Assembly (NCBI GenBank): GCA_031555315.1
Contig: JAVBUO010000020.1
Location: 83,815 to 147,814, forward strand
DNA length: 64,000 nucleotides
Origin: JAVBJV01 sp031555315
GTDB lineage: Bacteria > Pseudomonadota > Alphaproteobacteria > Acetobacterales > Acetobacteraceae
Direction of reading: 5' to 3'
A program made the translations under genes and the position numbers. Below, piece after piece: positions 33,689-41,465 of this stretch. A model generated the notes under the pieces. It saw only the letters and a list, made by a program, of their open reading frames with translations. It did no database searches and was not told the origin of the DNA. Positions within the stretch are counted from its first letter, which is position 1; each line of letters begins with the position of its first letter.

Positions 33689-35220
33689 GCTTGTGGGGAT
33701 TGTCCTTGAGCGATGGCACCTGCGGCTTCAGCCATGGTGCTCGCCATATCGGGCGCGGCTCCGGCCATTGCCTGCATCATTGCCTGCTGTTGCTGTATCT
33801 GCTGAACTTCCTGCGTGCTGCGCGTGCAGTTCGCGAAGCCCATGCCGGTCAGGGCGCGGTTGAACAGTTCTTCGGCTTTCACATAGGCCGCCACTTCCGG
33901 CGGCATCTGCTGCACGACCTGTAACGCCTGTAACGCGCGCTGCACTTCGGCTTCGCGGCCCAGCGCCTCGATCCCCACCAACACCGTCAGATCGAGCAGA
34001 CCTTCAGGCAGGTCCGGCATCGCGCCATCGGCGCGCATATGGACCATCAGGCGGCGGATCAGCGGATACATGAGCTCACCCGCCAGACGCGCATAGATGC
34101 CGCCGAGGGTTCCTTCGAGTTCGCCGATCATCTCGCGCACTTCATACGCGGTGACGCGTTCGGCATTGCGCCGCACGGCGGAGTTCAGCAGAAAGGCTTC
34201 GGCGATCTCGCGCTTGACCTGATCGAGCTGCGCGGCGGCGAACTGCATTCCGGGCGCGTTGCCGAATTGCAGATAGGTGATGTCTTCGGGGTTACCGGTC
34301 AGCACCTCGCCGTTCCGTGCGGCGGCCAGCTTGCGGCGCAGGTTGATCCCGCCTGCGGCGTTGGGCCGTTGCAGGACGACGTTGCGCGCCGCCAGGGCCG
34401 CGCCGTCGGCGACGGCTTTGGCTAGCCCGTTGGCGAACCGCAGGTCGGGTTCGTGGTCGTCGCATTTGCTGCGGCCGTAATCCTCGCCGATCAGTTCGGT
34501 CCAGCGCAGGGGCAGGTAGGGAAGCGCGTCGAGCGCATACTGCCCGGCGCTGCCGGGAACGGTCTGGCGTGCGATTTCCTGATATACGTCCCAGTGTTTG
34601 TCGGAACGGCGGATGTGTGTGTAGACGGTCGTGTGGTCGTCGGGCCGCGACATCTGCGCGAGTAGCGGGCGCGCGCGGGGCGGTAGCGTTTCTGTGGCGA
34701 CCTTTTCTTCGATCAGCAGTTCGAGCAGCGATCCGTCCGGTGCCCGCACCACGACATACTGGTCGAGCCGGAAGGCGCGCAGCGTGTTGCCACGCTGAAT
34801 CATCAGCAGGACGTTGCCGGTAACGATCAGCATTTCCAGCACCAGGCTGAAAATCTGCCGCCATTGGCGACGTTCGATTTCGCTGTGGATCAACTTTTCG
34901 GTCAGCGAGAGGCCGCGTTCGGTATCGGCGTCGAGCGAGTCCAACCCGTTCCGCAACAGGATTTCCGGCGGAACCGACAGGCGGAAGACCGAGCCGCCGG
35001 GTGGCAGCATCGCGGCCATGACCTTCGAGGACAGGTGGGTGACGCAGCGCGCGCCTAGGCCGAGTTCCGGCTGATGCAGCTTGGTGCTTCCGTTGTAGCC
35101 TTCGGGCGGCAACAGGGACGGAATGGTCAGCTGGGCGTTGGTGCGGGCACGTTCGAGAAACGGATCACGACGACTACGCAGGGCCTGGTAGCGGGCCTCG
35201 GCAGTCTGGTGTTCGGTCAT
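33685..35220 (-). CDS. Head-tail connector / portal protein (T7 gp8-like)
   Basis: 511 residues, portal of the capsid vertex. Family sequence is clear: RRDPFLERARTNAQLTIPSL near the N-terminus, a stem region around residues 95-130, and a helical C-terminus ending in a Gln/Ala-rich tail (EVQQIQQQQAMMQAMAGAAP). Overlaps the upstream gene by 4 bp. Confidence 0.93.
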   Translation of the reverse strand: MTEHQTAEARYQALRSRRDPFLERARTNAQLTIPSLLPPEGYNGSTKLHQPELGLGARCVTHLSSKVMAAMLPPGGSVFRLSVPPEILLRNGLDSLDADTERGLSLTEKLIHSEIERRQWRQIFSLVLEMLIVTGNVLLMIQRGNTLRAFRLDQYVVVRAPDGSLLELLIEEKVATETLPPRARPLLAQMSRPDDHTTVYTHIRRSDKHWDVYQEIARQTVPGSAGQYALDALPYLPLRWTELIGEDYGRSKCDDHEPDLRFANGLAKAVADGAALAARNVVLQRPNAAGGINLRRKLAAARNGEVLTGNPEDITYLQFGNAPGMQFAAAQLDQVKREIAEAFLLNSAVRRNAERVTAYEVREMIGELEGTLGGIYARLAGELMYPLIRRLMVHMRADGAMPDLPEGLLDLTVLVGIEALGREAEVQRALQALQVVQQMPPEVAAYVKAEELFNRALTGMGFANCTRSTQEVQQIQQQQAMMQAMAGAAPDMASTMAEAAGAIAQGQSPQA

Positions 35221-35519
35221 GAAGGGATGGAAATTCCAGATGTGGCGTTGAGGGCCGGGGCCAGCGGAATGCGCATCCGTCGCCGTCCGGTCTGAAGGTC
35301 GGAGGCAGCGGCGCGCGCGGCGACGTTGGCGAGCGCGTTGGGATCAGCGCCACGAACGCGCGGGGCCTCGTTGGAGGCGGGGGCGATGCGGGCGGTGCCC
35401 TCGCGCGCCGCCTGTTCGGCCTTGCGTTTGATTACCCAGTCGGGATCGCCGTCCACGGGGTCGGTGGAATCGAAATGCATCTTGAATTGAGGACCGGGGT
35501 CCTTAGACATGCTGCCCAT
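35217..35519 (-). CDS. Small virion-type protein, T7 gp7.3-like (copy 2)
   Basis: 100 residues. Its C-terminal half (DPNALANVAARAAASDLQTG then RRRMRIPL... SGISIP) is closely related to the adjacent gene's product, so the two arose by duplication. The pattern of a basic stretch followed by a short Ser/Gly tail ending in I-x-I/IP resembles T7 gp7.3, a small tail-associated protein (inference). ATG at 35519 follows GAGGTAACCG. Confidence 0.65.
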   Translation of the reverse strand: MGSMSKDPGPQFKMHFDSTDPVDGDPDWVIKRKAEQAAREGTARIAPASNEAPRVRGADPNALANVAARAAASDLQTGRRRMRIPLAPALNATSGISIPS

Positions 35520-35527
35520 CGGTTACC

Positions 35528-35746
35528 TCAGAGGATCGGGATGGTGAGGCCGGAACTGTCGGTGATCGTCGTCGCCAGCGGGATGCGCATCTTCTTGCGC
35601 GTGTTGCGACGATCTTCGGCAGCGGCACGGTCGGCGACGTTCTCAAGGGCGTTCGGGTCCGCCGCCATGATGCGGGGGACTTCGCTGGAGCCGGGCGCGG
35701 GCGGTGGAATCGGGGCGGGTGGTTTTGGGGCCTTAGGTTTGCCCAT
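35528..35746 (-). CDS. Small virion-type protein, T7 gp7.3-like (copy 1)
   Basis: 72 residues: a Pro/Lys-rich start (MGKPKAPKPPAPIPPPAPGS), then DPNALENVADRAAAEDRRNT and a basic KKMRIPL segment ending SSGLTIPIL. Paralogue of the next gene; same T7 gp7.3-like layout. AGGAG precedes the ATG at 35746. Confidence 0.65.
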   Translation of the reverse strand: MGKPKAPKPPAPIPPPAPGSSEVPRIMAADPNALENVADRAAAEDRRNTRKKMRIPLATTITDSSGLTIPIL

Positions 35747-35754
35747 GGGGTCTC

Positions 35755-36141
35755 CTAGACGGGGTAGGTGGCTGTCGAACCTGTGACCCGCCAGCCCCTG
35801 CGGGCGAGCGCGATGGACATGGGTTTCAGCCGCTCAGACGGGATGTTGATGATCAGGGCTTTGGCCCCCATCAGGGCGGCCATGGCGCGCACATGCGACC
35901 ATTCGCGTGCCGACATGCGGAACGGGCGGGCGGCAGGGGACACGCACAGGTGGCACGCCAAATGGTGTGCGCGGTGCTCGTCCCAGTGCCACCAGACATA
36001 GGCCACGGTTTTGCCGTGCCGGTCGAAGCGCAGGCGGACGCAGTGGTCTTCCAGCAGTTCCTTCAACCAGGTGTAGGGATACAGATTGTGGGCAAGGAAG
36101 GTCAGCAGGCGGTCGGTGTCGTGTTCAAGCCGGACAGCCAT
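35755..36141 (-). CDS. Hypothetical phage protein, possibly GNAT-like
   Basis: 128 residues from the ATG at 36141 (MAVRLEHDTDRLLTF) with an AGGA site. TVAYVWWHWDE, HLCVSPAARPF and KALIINIPSERLKPMSIALARRGW give an acetyltransferase-like strand/helix order, as in T7 gp13-type proteins. Recognition is weak. It lies in the block before the connector. Confidence 0.5.
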   Translation of the reverse strand: MAVRLEHDTDRLLTFLAHNLYPYTWLKELLEDHCVRLRFDRHGKTVAYVWWHWDEHRAHHLACHLCVSPAARPFRMSAREWSHVRAMAALMGAKALIINIPSERLKPMSIALARRGWRVTGSTATYPV

Positions 36142-36343
36142 CGGTGGTGTCCTGTTCGCCTTCGAGGTCTTCGCGTTTGATCTGGACCAGCGCATCGATG
36201 AGTTCGCGCGCGCCCGCGTAGCGGTGGGCGTGGATTTCGGGCTGACACTGACCGATGCAGCGATGCGGAAAACTTCTGTCCAGCAGGTCGATCAGTTCGT
36301 AGCTGTCGCGGGGGAGTTCGGTGAGATCGGAAAGGCTTTCCAT
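36125..36343 (-). CDS. Small hypothetical phage protein, first of the late block
   Basis: 72 acidic residues (MESLSDLTELPRDSYELIDL). It is the first gene downstream of the double terminator at 36353-36485, so it probably opens a late transcription unit. Function unknown. Confidence 0.55.
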   Translation of the reverse strand: MESLSDLTELPRDSYELIDLLDRSFPHRCIGQCQPEIHAHRYAGARELIDALVQIKREDLEGEQDTTDGCPA

Positions 36344-36352
36344 GCGGATTCC

Positions 36353-36414
36353 AAAAAATAACCCGCCGGGGTGCGTAGTGCGGAACCAGAGGTTCCGTCC
36401 GAGGCGGGGCGGGT
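36353..36414 (-). terminator. Nested hairpin terminator
   Basis: Outer stem ACCCGCC (36361-36367)/GGCGGGT (36408-36414) encloses a perfect inner stem CGGAACC (36381-36387)/GGTTCCG (36391-36397). On the minus strand a TATTTTTT tract (36360-36353) follows. It closes the replication block. Confidence 0.7.
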
Positions 36415-36451
36415 CTTGTTAGGAGCTTGGCGCCCCCACTTGCATGAGAGG

Positions 36452-36485
36452 AATAAAAGCTGCCCCCCTCTCACAAGAGAGGGGG
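36452..36485 (-). terminator. Second intrinsic terminator downstream of the peptidase gene
   Basis: A GC-rich stem, CCCCCTCTC-type with a four-base loop (about 36464-36485), is followed on the minus strand by GCAGCTTTTATT. It lies 15 bp after the stop of the 36500 gene, in tandem with the nested hairpin. Confidence 0.7.
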
Positions 36486-36499
36486 AGGGGATGCTCAGG

Positions 36500-36838
36500 T
36501 TAGGGCGGTGGCCCTACGATGTATTCGCCGTCCGCAAATGCGAGGAAGAGCGCATCGCGCAGATTGGGGTTCCCCGCCAGCAGGGCCGCATAGCCATACC
36601 CCATGGCAGTCACGATGGCCTCTATGTCCTTCTCGCGGAATCTCTCAGCCAACCCTGAGGTTTGCAGGATGAGATGTCCGAGTTCATGCAACAGGGTTTC
36701 TACTTGCAACGCCGGGGACAGGTCGGTGTTGATCCCGATGCGGTTCTTGCGGTCATCGAAGAGACCGTCGCTGGTTTCCGCTTCGGTGGGCGTGAGGGGT
36801 TCTACGTGGATTTCACGGTGTCCGTAGTTAATCAACAT
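36500..36838 (-). CDS. ImmA/IrrE-like zinc metallopeptidase
   Basis: 112 residues with ETLLHELGHLI, the HExxH zinc-protease motif (about residues 50-60), in a compact single-domain protein like ImmA/IrrE peptidases. In other mobile elements such enzymes cut the resident repressor. Here it is the last gene of the replication block, which could let it act on the 12257 repressor (inference). Overlaps the upstream gene by 11 bp. Confidence 0.7.
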   Translation of the reverse strand: MLINYGHREIHVEPLTPTEAETSDGLFDDRKNRIGINTDLSPALQVETLLHELGHLILQTSGLAERFREKDIEAIVTAMGYGYAALLAGNPNLRDALFLAFADGEYIVGPPP

Positions 36839-37313
36839 TCTGTCGTGCTTCTCGGAATGCTCTTACCACCTCTCGCGCAAGACCTGCGGTGATCTTCCTG
36901 ACAAGGTAATCTTCGGGGAGGTTGGTGAGGCACTCTTTAGAGATGGCGTAGGCCGCATGATGGCCTCTGTAATCCGCCCGGATGTGGATGCACTGCCGAA
37001 GAGGGTCTAGCCTGCTGCGGAGTTCCACTTGATGGAGCGTGATGTATTCGATCATCTCCCCAAGGGTGGCCCGTTCAGAGGACCAGTTGAAGCGGTTGGC
37101 TTCAAGGCGGTCCGGAGAGGATCGGAATTTTACCGGGAGACCGACGAAGTGTTCGCCGAGTAGTTGCTCTATGTCGCGGAGGAGGGTGTCCGCTTCCAAT
37201 CGGTCCCTATCCACGTAGTATAGGTGGCCTTTGAGGGTGGAATTCTCTGTCTGCGCCTTTTCCAAAGCCGCTCGAAGGCGGCGCTTCTGGTTGCGTCCAA
37301 AACGTTTTGACAT
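36828..37313 (-). CDS. Hypothetical phage protein
   Basis: 161 residues, basic coiled-coil start (NQKRRLRAALEKAQTENSTL) and a mixed C-terminus (HIRADYRGHHAAYAISKECL). No family recognised. Starts directly after the preceding stop. Confidence 0.6.
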   Translation of the reverse strand: MSKRFGRNQKRRLRAALEKAQTENSTLKGHLYYVDRDRLEADTLLRDIEQLLGEHFVGLPVKFRSSPDRLEANRFNWSSERATLGEMIEYITLHQVELRSRLDPLRQCIHIRADYRGHHAAYAISKECLTNLPEDYLVRKITAGLAREVVRAFREARQNVD

Positions 37314-37496
37314 CTAAAGCCCCCACCGCCATACCGTGCTGTAAGTCTTCATCGCGCCGCATTTCATGCAGCGGAGGACGAAAAGGGTTCCCCGCTCTTC
37401 CCGTCTACCTGAGTCGGAGAAAACGGTGAGGTTACTTTTGGAATGGATTTCCCAGCGATGTTTGTGAAACAACCAGTGCCAGATGGCGGCGATCAT
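37314..37496 (-). CDS. Small putative zinc-ribbon protein
   Basis: 60 residues from the ATG at 37496, which overlaps the upstream stop (TGATG). IWHWLFHKHRWE followed by FVLRCMKCGAMK: a short zinc-knuckle pattern with one CxxC pair plus upstream His residues. Function unknown. Confidence 0.5.
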   Translation of the reverse strand: MIAAIWHWLFHKHRWEIHSKSNLTVFSDSGRREERGTLFVLRCMKCGAMKTYSTVWRWGL

Positions 37497-37903
37497 CACG
37501 CACACCCCTTAATCATCTCGTCCAGATACCTCCGGGCTTTCTCCAAATCCTCCTTCCCGTTTTTCGCGTCATGTCGCATGACATACTTGATGACGTTCCC
37601 GGCCAGGAAAGACAGATTGTTTTCCCGGATGAAGTCCAGCGGCTGGATTTTGAAACGGGAGTAATGGGGCGGGTTTGTGGGGTCACAGGCGGTAGGGGTG
37701 GTTTCCTGCTCGACAAGTTCGAAGCGCCAAGCAAGGAATGTGACGGGCCCGCGGCCTTGATCGTCCCTTTCCACGCGGGGGTCGCCGTCATCATCCACCG
37801 ACCTGACCGTATATACACGGCCCTGCGTCAGACGGTCCCCCCATCCTTCCGGGTAAACGCAGCGAACCCGATCACCCGCCTTGAATTTACGTTCAGTCGT
37901 CAC
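37496..37903 (-). CDS. DUF3310 protein
   Basis: 135 residues. The C-terminal half has NPPHYSRFKIQPLDFIREN then GNVIKYVMRHDAKNGKEDL, the DUF3310 signature found in T7 gp1.7-related nucleotide-metabolism proteins and other phages. The N-terminal part (FKAGDRVRCVYPEGWGD) looks like a small SH3-type barrel. Start ATG at 37903. Confidence 0.8.
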   Translation of the reverse strand: MTTERKFKAGDRVRCVYPEGWGDRLTQGRVYTVRSVDDDGDPRVERDDQGRGPVTFLAWRFELVEQETTPTACDPTNPPHYSRFKIQPLDFIRENNLSFLAGNVIKYVMRHDAKNGKEDLEKARRYLDEMIKGCA

Positions 37904-37932
37904 GTTCAGTTTCCTTCAGATTGTCCAGAGGT

Positions 37933-38682
37933 TCAGTTCGGGGACCACAGGCGGACCTTGCCGGTGTCCTTGGAGTAATCGCCGTGTCGCAGGATGCGTG
38001 CGAGGCGTGCCTGGGTCAGGGCGTCGTGTTCCGTCAGGCGGTTGCGCAGGTAAGCATCCAGCACCCCGCGCCACATGCCGGGCAGATCAGGCGGGCACAG
38101 GTCGAGAATCTTCTCGGCTTTCTTCGGCCCGATGCCGGGCAGTCCCGGGTAGCCATCGGTGGCGTCGCCGGTCAGCGTCTGGGTCATCCAGAAGCGATCC
38201 GCATCGGCCAGACCGATCTTCTCGGGCCGCAGACTCTTGACCGGGTTGAACACACGTGCGGGCACCGTGCGCATGTCCTTGTCGGTCGAGACGATGACAT
38301 CGCGGCTGCCGGGCTGGGTTGCGTGCAGACCCATCACGTCGTCGGCTTCCAGCGTCGGGATGCGCGCAATCTGGAATGCGTCTTCCATGGCGGCGACCAC
38401 ATTCCAGTAGGCAATCGGCTTGGGCTTGCGCCGGTGGGCCTTGTAGGCGGGGAAGACACCGCGTCGAAAATTCTGTCCGTCCCGGTCGCTGAAACAGACC
38501 AGGATATCGCCGCATCCGGCGAGTTCGGCCCATTGCCGCACGGATTTCAACGCGGTTTCGATCGCTTCGTCCGCGTTGGCGGTGGTCTCGGGTCCCGCGC
38601 CGTCGCCCCAGTCGAGTTCCTTTTCGGACGCGGCGGCGGACTGATAGGCGATGATGTCGCCGTCGATCAGCGCCGTGGTCAT
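37933..38682 (-). CDS. 5'-3' exonuclease (T7 gp6-like, flap nuclease family)
   Basis: 249 residues. ALIDGDIIAYQSA and LEADDVMGL carry metal-binding acidic residues, VIVSTDKDM follows, and GDATDGYPGLPGIGPKKAE is the helix-hairpin-helix of FEN nucleases. It removes primers and degrades host DNA in T7-like replication. Overlaps the upstream gene by 4 bp. Confidence 0.9.
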   Translation of the reverse strand: MTTALIDGDIIAYQSAAASEKELDWGDGAGPETTANADEAIETALKSVRQWAELAGCGDILVCFSDRDGQNFRRGVFPAYKAHRRKPKPIAYWNVVAAMEDAFQIARIPTLEADDVMGLHATQPGSRDVIVSTDKDMRTVPARVFNPVKSLRPEKIGLADADRFWMTQTLTGDATDGYPGLPGIGPKKAEKILDLCPPDLPGMWRGVLDAYLRNRLTEHDALTQARLARILRHGDYSKDTGKVRLWSPN

Positions 38683-39260
38683 GCGGCGACCTGCGGGGCG
38701 TTCAAGGTGAAGCCTGGATATTTTGGCAACAGGCGTTCGTAACGGCGTAGGCTGCGTTCGGTATCGGCGCTCGGCATCAACGTGAATTCGTGGCGCTGGC
38801 AGTCCAGGTGATAATCCGCCGTGCGGACAACGCGTTCACCGTCGAACCCGATGCGGCAGATGCCAAAGTCGAGCCGGTTCAGGACATCGTGGATGTCCCG
38901 GCATTCCGGCATGGCGATGAACTGGACGGTTTCGACGGGCCAGGCGTGGGTGTGCTGGAAGTGTTCCGGGAAGTATGAGTAGCAGGTCTCTACCTGCACC
39001 TGCACGGCGTAGACGCTGCCGATGGAGGCGTCGCCGCGATCCATGTAGCTGCCGTCGAACTTCAGTTCGATGTCCGGGAAGACTTCCCGCAGGGCGTTGA
39101 AGTCACGGTCGGCGTCGCCGCTGCTCTGGAAGAAAATGTCGAGGTCCTTGTGCGGGACGCCGTGGTCCAGGTCGCGCAGTGCGCCGCCCGCCAGGTAGGC
39201 ATGGGGCGTGACGGTCTGCGCCCTGCGGAGGATTTCCCTCCAATGAGCCGGAATATCCAT
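38679..39260 (-). CDS. Nucleotidyltransferase-fold protein
   Basis: 193 residues. AYLAGGALRDLDHGVPHKDL followed by DIFF matches the polymerase-beta/tRNA-nucleotidyltransferase head motif (GG...D.D). The substrate is unknown; such proteins occur in several phages. Located between DNA polymerase and exonuclease, a place with no such gene in T7. Confidence 0.7.
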   Translation of the reverse strand: MDIPAHWREILRRAQTVTPHAYLAGGALRDLDHGVPHKDLDIFFQSSGDADRDFNALREVFPDIELKFDGSYMDRGDASIGSVYAVQVQVETCYSYFPEHFQHTHAWPVETVQFIAMPECRDIHDVLNRLDFGICRIGFDGERVVRTADYHLDCQRHEFTLMPSADTERSLRRYERLLPKYPGFTLNAPQVAA

Positions 39261-39277
39261 ATGATCCTCTCTCTATG

Positions 39278-41077
39278 TCAGTGGGTTTCGGCCCAGGTCG
39301 TGCCGATGTCGTAAGACCCGGCGAGCGGGCAGCGGACGTTCAGACGGCGTCCGGCTTCGGTGATGCTTTCGGCGAAGCTGCGGCCGACGTCCTCGGCGAT
39401 GTCGGGGCGGCATTCGATCTGCACTTCGTCGTGCACGTTGGCGCACAATGCGTAATCCACGCCGTGTATCCAGCCGCGTGTCGGCGCGACTTCGGTCATC
39501 CAGAGGGCCAGCGCCAGCTTCATGACAATCGCCCCACCGCCTTGCAGCAGCGTGTTGAGCGCGGCGTGGGATTTACGAACCGGCAATCGGCGGCCGTCGA
39601 GGGCGACCAGATAGCCGCGTTGTTTCACACGGGCTTCGATGGCTGCCGTCAGACGATCGATGCCGATCATCGTTCTGGCGATGGCCGCACGGACTTTCTT
39701 GCCGACAATCCGATCGCCCGCTTTCGGGACCGGTGTGTCAGCGGTGCGGCAGCCGTCCTTTAACGTCGCGCCGAGCTTCATGTCGGATGCGCCATACATC
39801 AGCGCATACAGGATGGTCTTTGCACCATCGCGGCCACAGTCGCCGATCGGTTTCAGCGCGGCGGCGTTGGCGGAATGGATGTCGGTGGCGTCTTCCTTCT
39901 TGCCGTTCAGCAGCCGGTCGGTGAATGCGCCCTTGTCGTAGGCGGCCAGGTAGTGGGCGAGCATCCGGGCTTCAAGACCCTCGGCGTCGCAGCCGACCAG
40001 CTTCCAGCCGGGACGGGATTTCCACAGGCTGCGCATCCGCCTGTCCTTGTCTACCTGCGCGACGTTGGGCCTGAAATGCGACATGCGACCCGTTGCCGCA
40101 CCGAGCGGGTTGACGCGTCCGTGAATGCGGCCCGTCGGGCGGACCAGCTTCAGCCAGCCGTTCTCACCGTCGGCGAGTTGCCCGAGTTTCTTCAGCGCGG
40201 TGAAGTAGCGCAGCAGAGCCCGGGCTTCCGGGTAGGGGAGCGGGGCGAGCACGTCGGCGTCGATCTTTGGCAGACCGCTGTCGGTGAAGTCCTTGGGTTT
40301 CCAGCCCAGCGACTTCAGCCGTTCCGCTGCCTGCTGACGCGATGCCGGATTGAAAATCTGCGTCGTCATGCGGACGATCGGCGCGCCCTTCTGGTAGCCG
40401 CGTTTCTTGTCGTCGCGCTTGGGGACGAACGGCACCTTGTCGATCGGCACGTCGATCGGCGGGAACACCGCCTGCAAATTGCGTTCGATCTGCTGAAGGC
40501 TTTCGCGCAGTTCAAGTTCCAGCGCCTGCGCGGCGGGAACATCCAGCAGGAACCCGTTCTGTTCCTGTTGCGCAATCGCCCAGGCGACCTTGTGTTCGAT
40601 GTCCAGCGCGCGTCCCCAGCCGTCGAGCTTGGCGATCTGCCGATGGTAGAGCGGGCGGGTGACCATGATGTCCTGCCGGGCGTAGTCCATCTTGGAATCG
40701 TCCCAGGTAGTCCAGTCGTCCGGCGGGGTTCCTTTCGGGATACCGAGGCGTTCGCCCCAGTCTTCCAGCGAATGGTTGCGTTCTTCCGGGTCCAGCAGAC
40801 GGGCGGCGATCAGCGTGTCGAAAATCTGTTCGGGGCGCAGGGTGTCCGGGTAGAGGGTGTTGATGGCCCAGAGGTCGAAGCCGAGACCGTTGTGGAAGAC
40901 CACACGATCGGCACGCTGCAACCGTGCGATACCTTCGCTGATCGGTTTGTATCCAGGCAGGACATCGCAGTAGAGGTCCACGTCAGCGCCGTCGGCGCTG
41001 CCGATCTGCAATGTCCACAGGCGGGTCATTGTGTCGAGCAGGCCGTCGGTTTCGCAGTCGGCGATTTCGATAATCAT
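39278..41077 (-). CDS. DNA polymerase, family A (T7 gp5-like)
   Basis: 599 residues. The 3'-5' exonuclease domain is at the N-terminus (IADCETDGL, VVFHNGLGFDLWA). Polymerase motif A is VGCDAEGLEARMLAHY (about 359-374), motif B RDGAKTILYALMYGA, motif C ANVHDEVQIEC. It is about 100 residues shorter than T7 gp5, mostly before FNPASRQQ, the place of the T7 thioredoxin-binding loop. It may therefore not use thioredoxin (inference). Confidence 0.93.
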   Translation of the reverse strand: MIIEIADCETDGLLDTMTRLWTLQIGSADGADVDLYCDVLPGYKPISEGIARLQRADRVVFHNGLGFDLWAINTLYPDTLRPEQIFDTLIAARLLDPEERNHSLEDWGERLGIPKGTPPDDWTTWDDSKMDYARQDIMVTRPLYHRQIAKLDGWGRALDIEHKVAWAIAQQEQNGFLLDVPAAQALELELRESLQQIERNLQAVFPPIDVPIDKVPFVPKRDDKKRGYQKGAPIVRMTTQIFNPASRQQAAERLKSLGWKPKDFTDSGLPKIDADVLAPLPYPEARALLRYFTALKKLGQLADGENGWLKLVRPTGRIHGRVNPLGAATGRMSHFRPNVAQVDKDRRMRSLWKSRPGWKLVGCDAEGLEARMLAHYLAAYDKGAFTDRLLNGKKEDATDIHSANAAALKPIGDCGRDGAKTILYALMYGASDMKLGATLKDGCRTADTPVPKAGDRIVGKKVRAAIARTMIGIDRLTAAIEARVKQRGYLVALDGRRLPVRKSHAALNTLLQGGGAIVMKLALALWMTEVAPTRGWIHGVDYALCANVHDEVQIECRPDIAEDVGRSFAESITEAGRRLNVRCPLAGSYDIGTTWAETH

Positions 41078-41457
41078 GCTGATCCACGTCGAAGGGTTTT
41101 TGCCAACCCCTCGACGAGAAGGATCAGCACATCATCCCCCCATCGACCGCGCGCTACGTTGTAGGCGTAGATGACCACCCGGCAGTTTGCGGGGGTGTAT
41201 CCCTGCGAGGGATCGATGCGGTCGATGGAGGGGGCGAGGGGACGGGTGAAGCGGCGCGTCATCGCGGGCGTCAGATCGAACGCAAGGCCGGTGGCCTCGC
41301 AGTATCCGGCGGCGATGCGCGCGCAAACCCAGTCCCGGGTAAGCAGGAAAGGACGCTGTGCCTTGACGGCGCGGCGTTTGGCGGCGTTGAGGATGGCCGC
41401 GCTGCGGCCATGTGGTGTGTTGCGATAGGCAACCCGCCGCCGGTGCGGGGGATGCAT
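41074..41457 (-). CDS. HNH-like endonuclease
   Basis: 127 residues from the ATG at 41457. GYCEATGLAFDLTP ... PSIDRIDPSQGYTPANCRVV then ARGRWG is the pattern of phage HNH-type nucleases inserted between replication genes. It lies tightly between primase-helicase and polymerase, with a 4-bp overlap to the latter. Either a homing nuclease or a recruited replication nuclease. Confidence 0.75.
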   Translation of the reverse strand: MHPPHRRRVAYRNTPHGRSAAILNAAKRRAVKAQRPFLLTRDWVCARIAAGYCEATGLAFDLTPAMTRRFTRPLAPSIDRIDPSQGYTPANCRVVIYAYNVARGRWGDDVLILLVEGLAKTLRRGSA

Positions 41458-41465
41458 GAGGTGTC

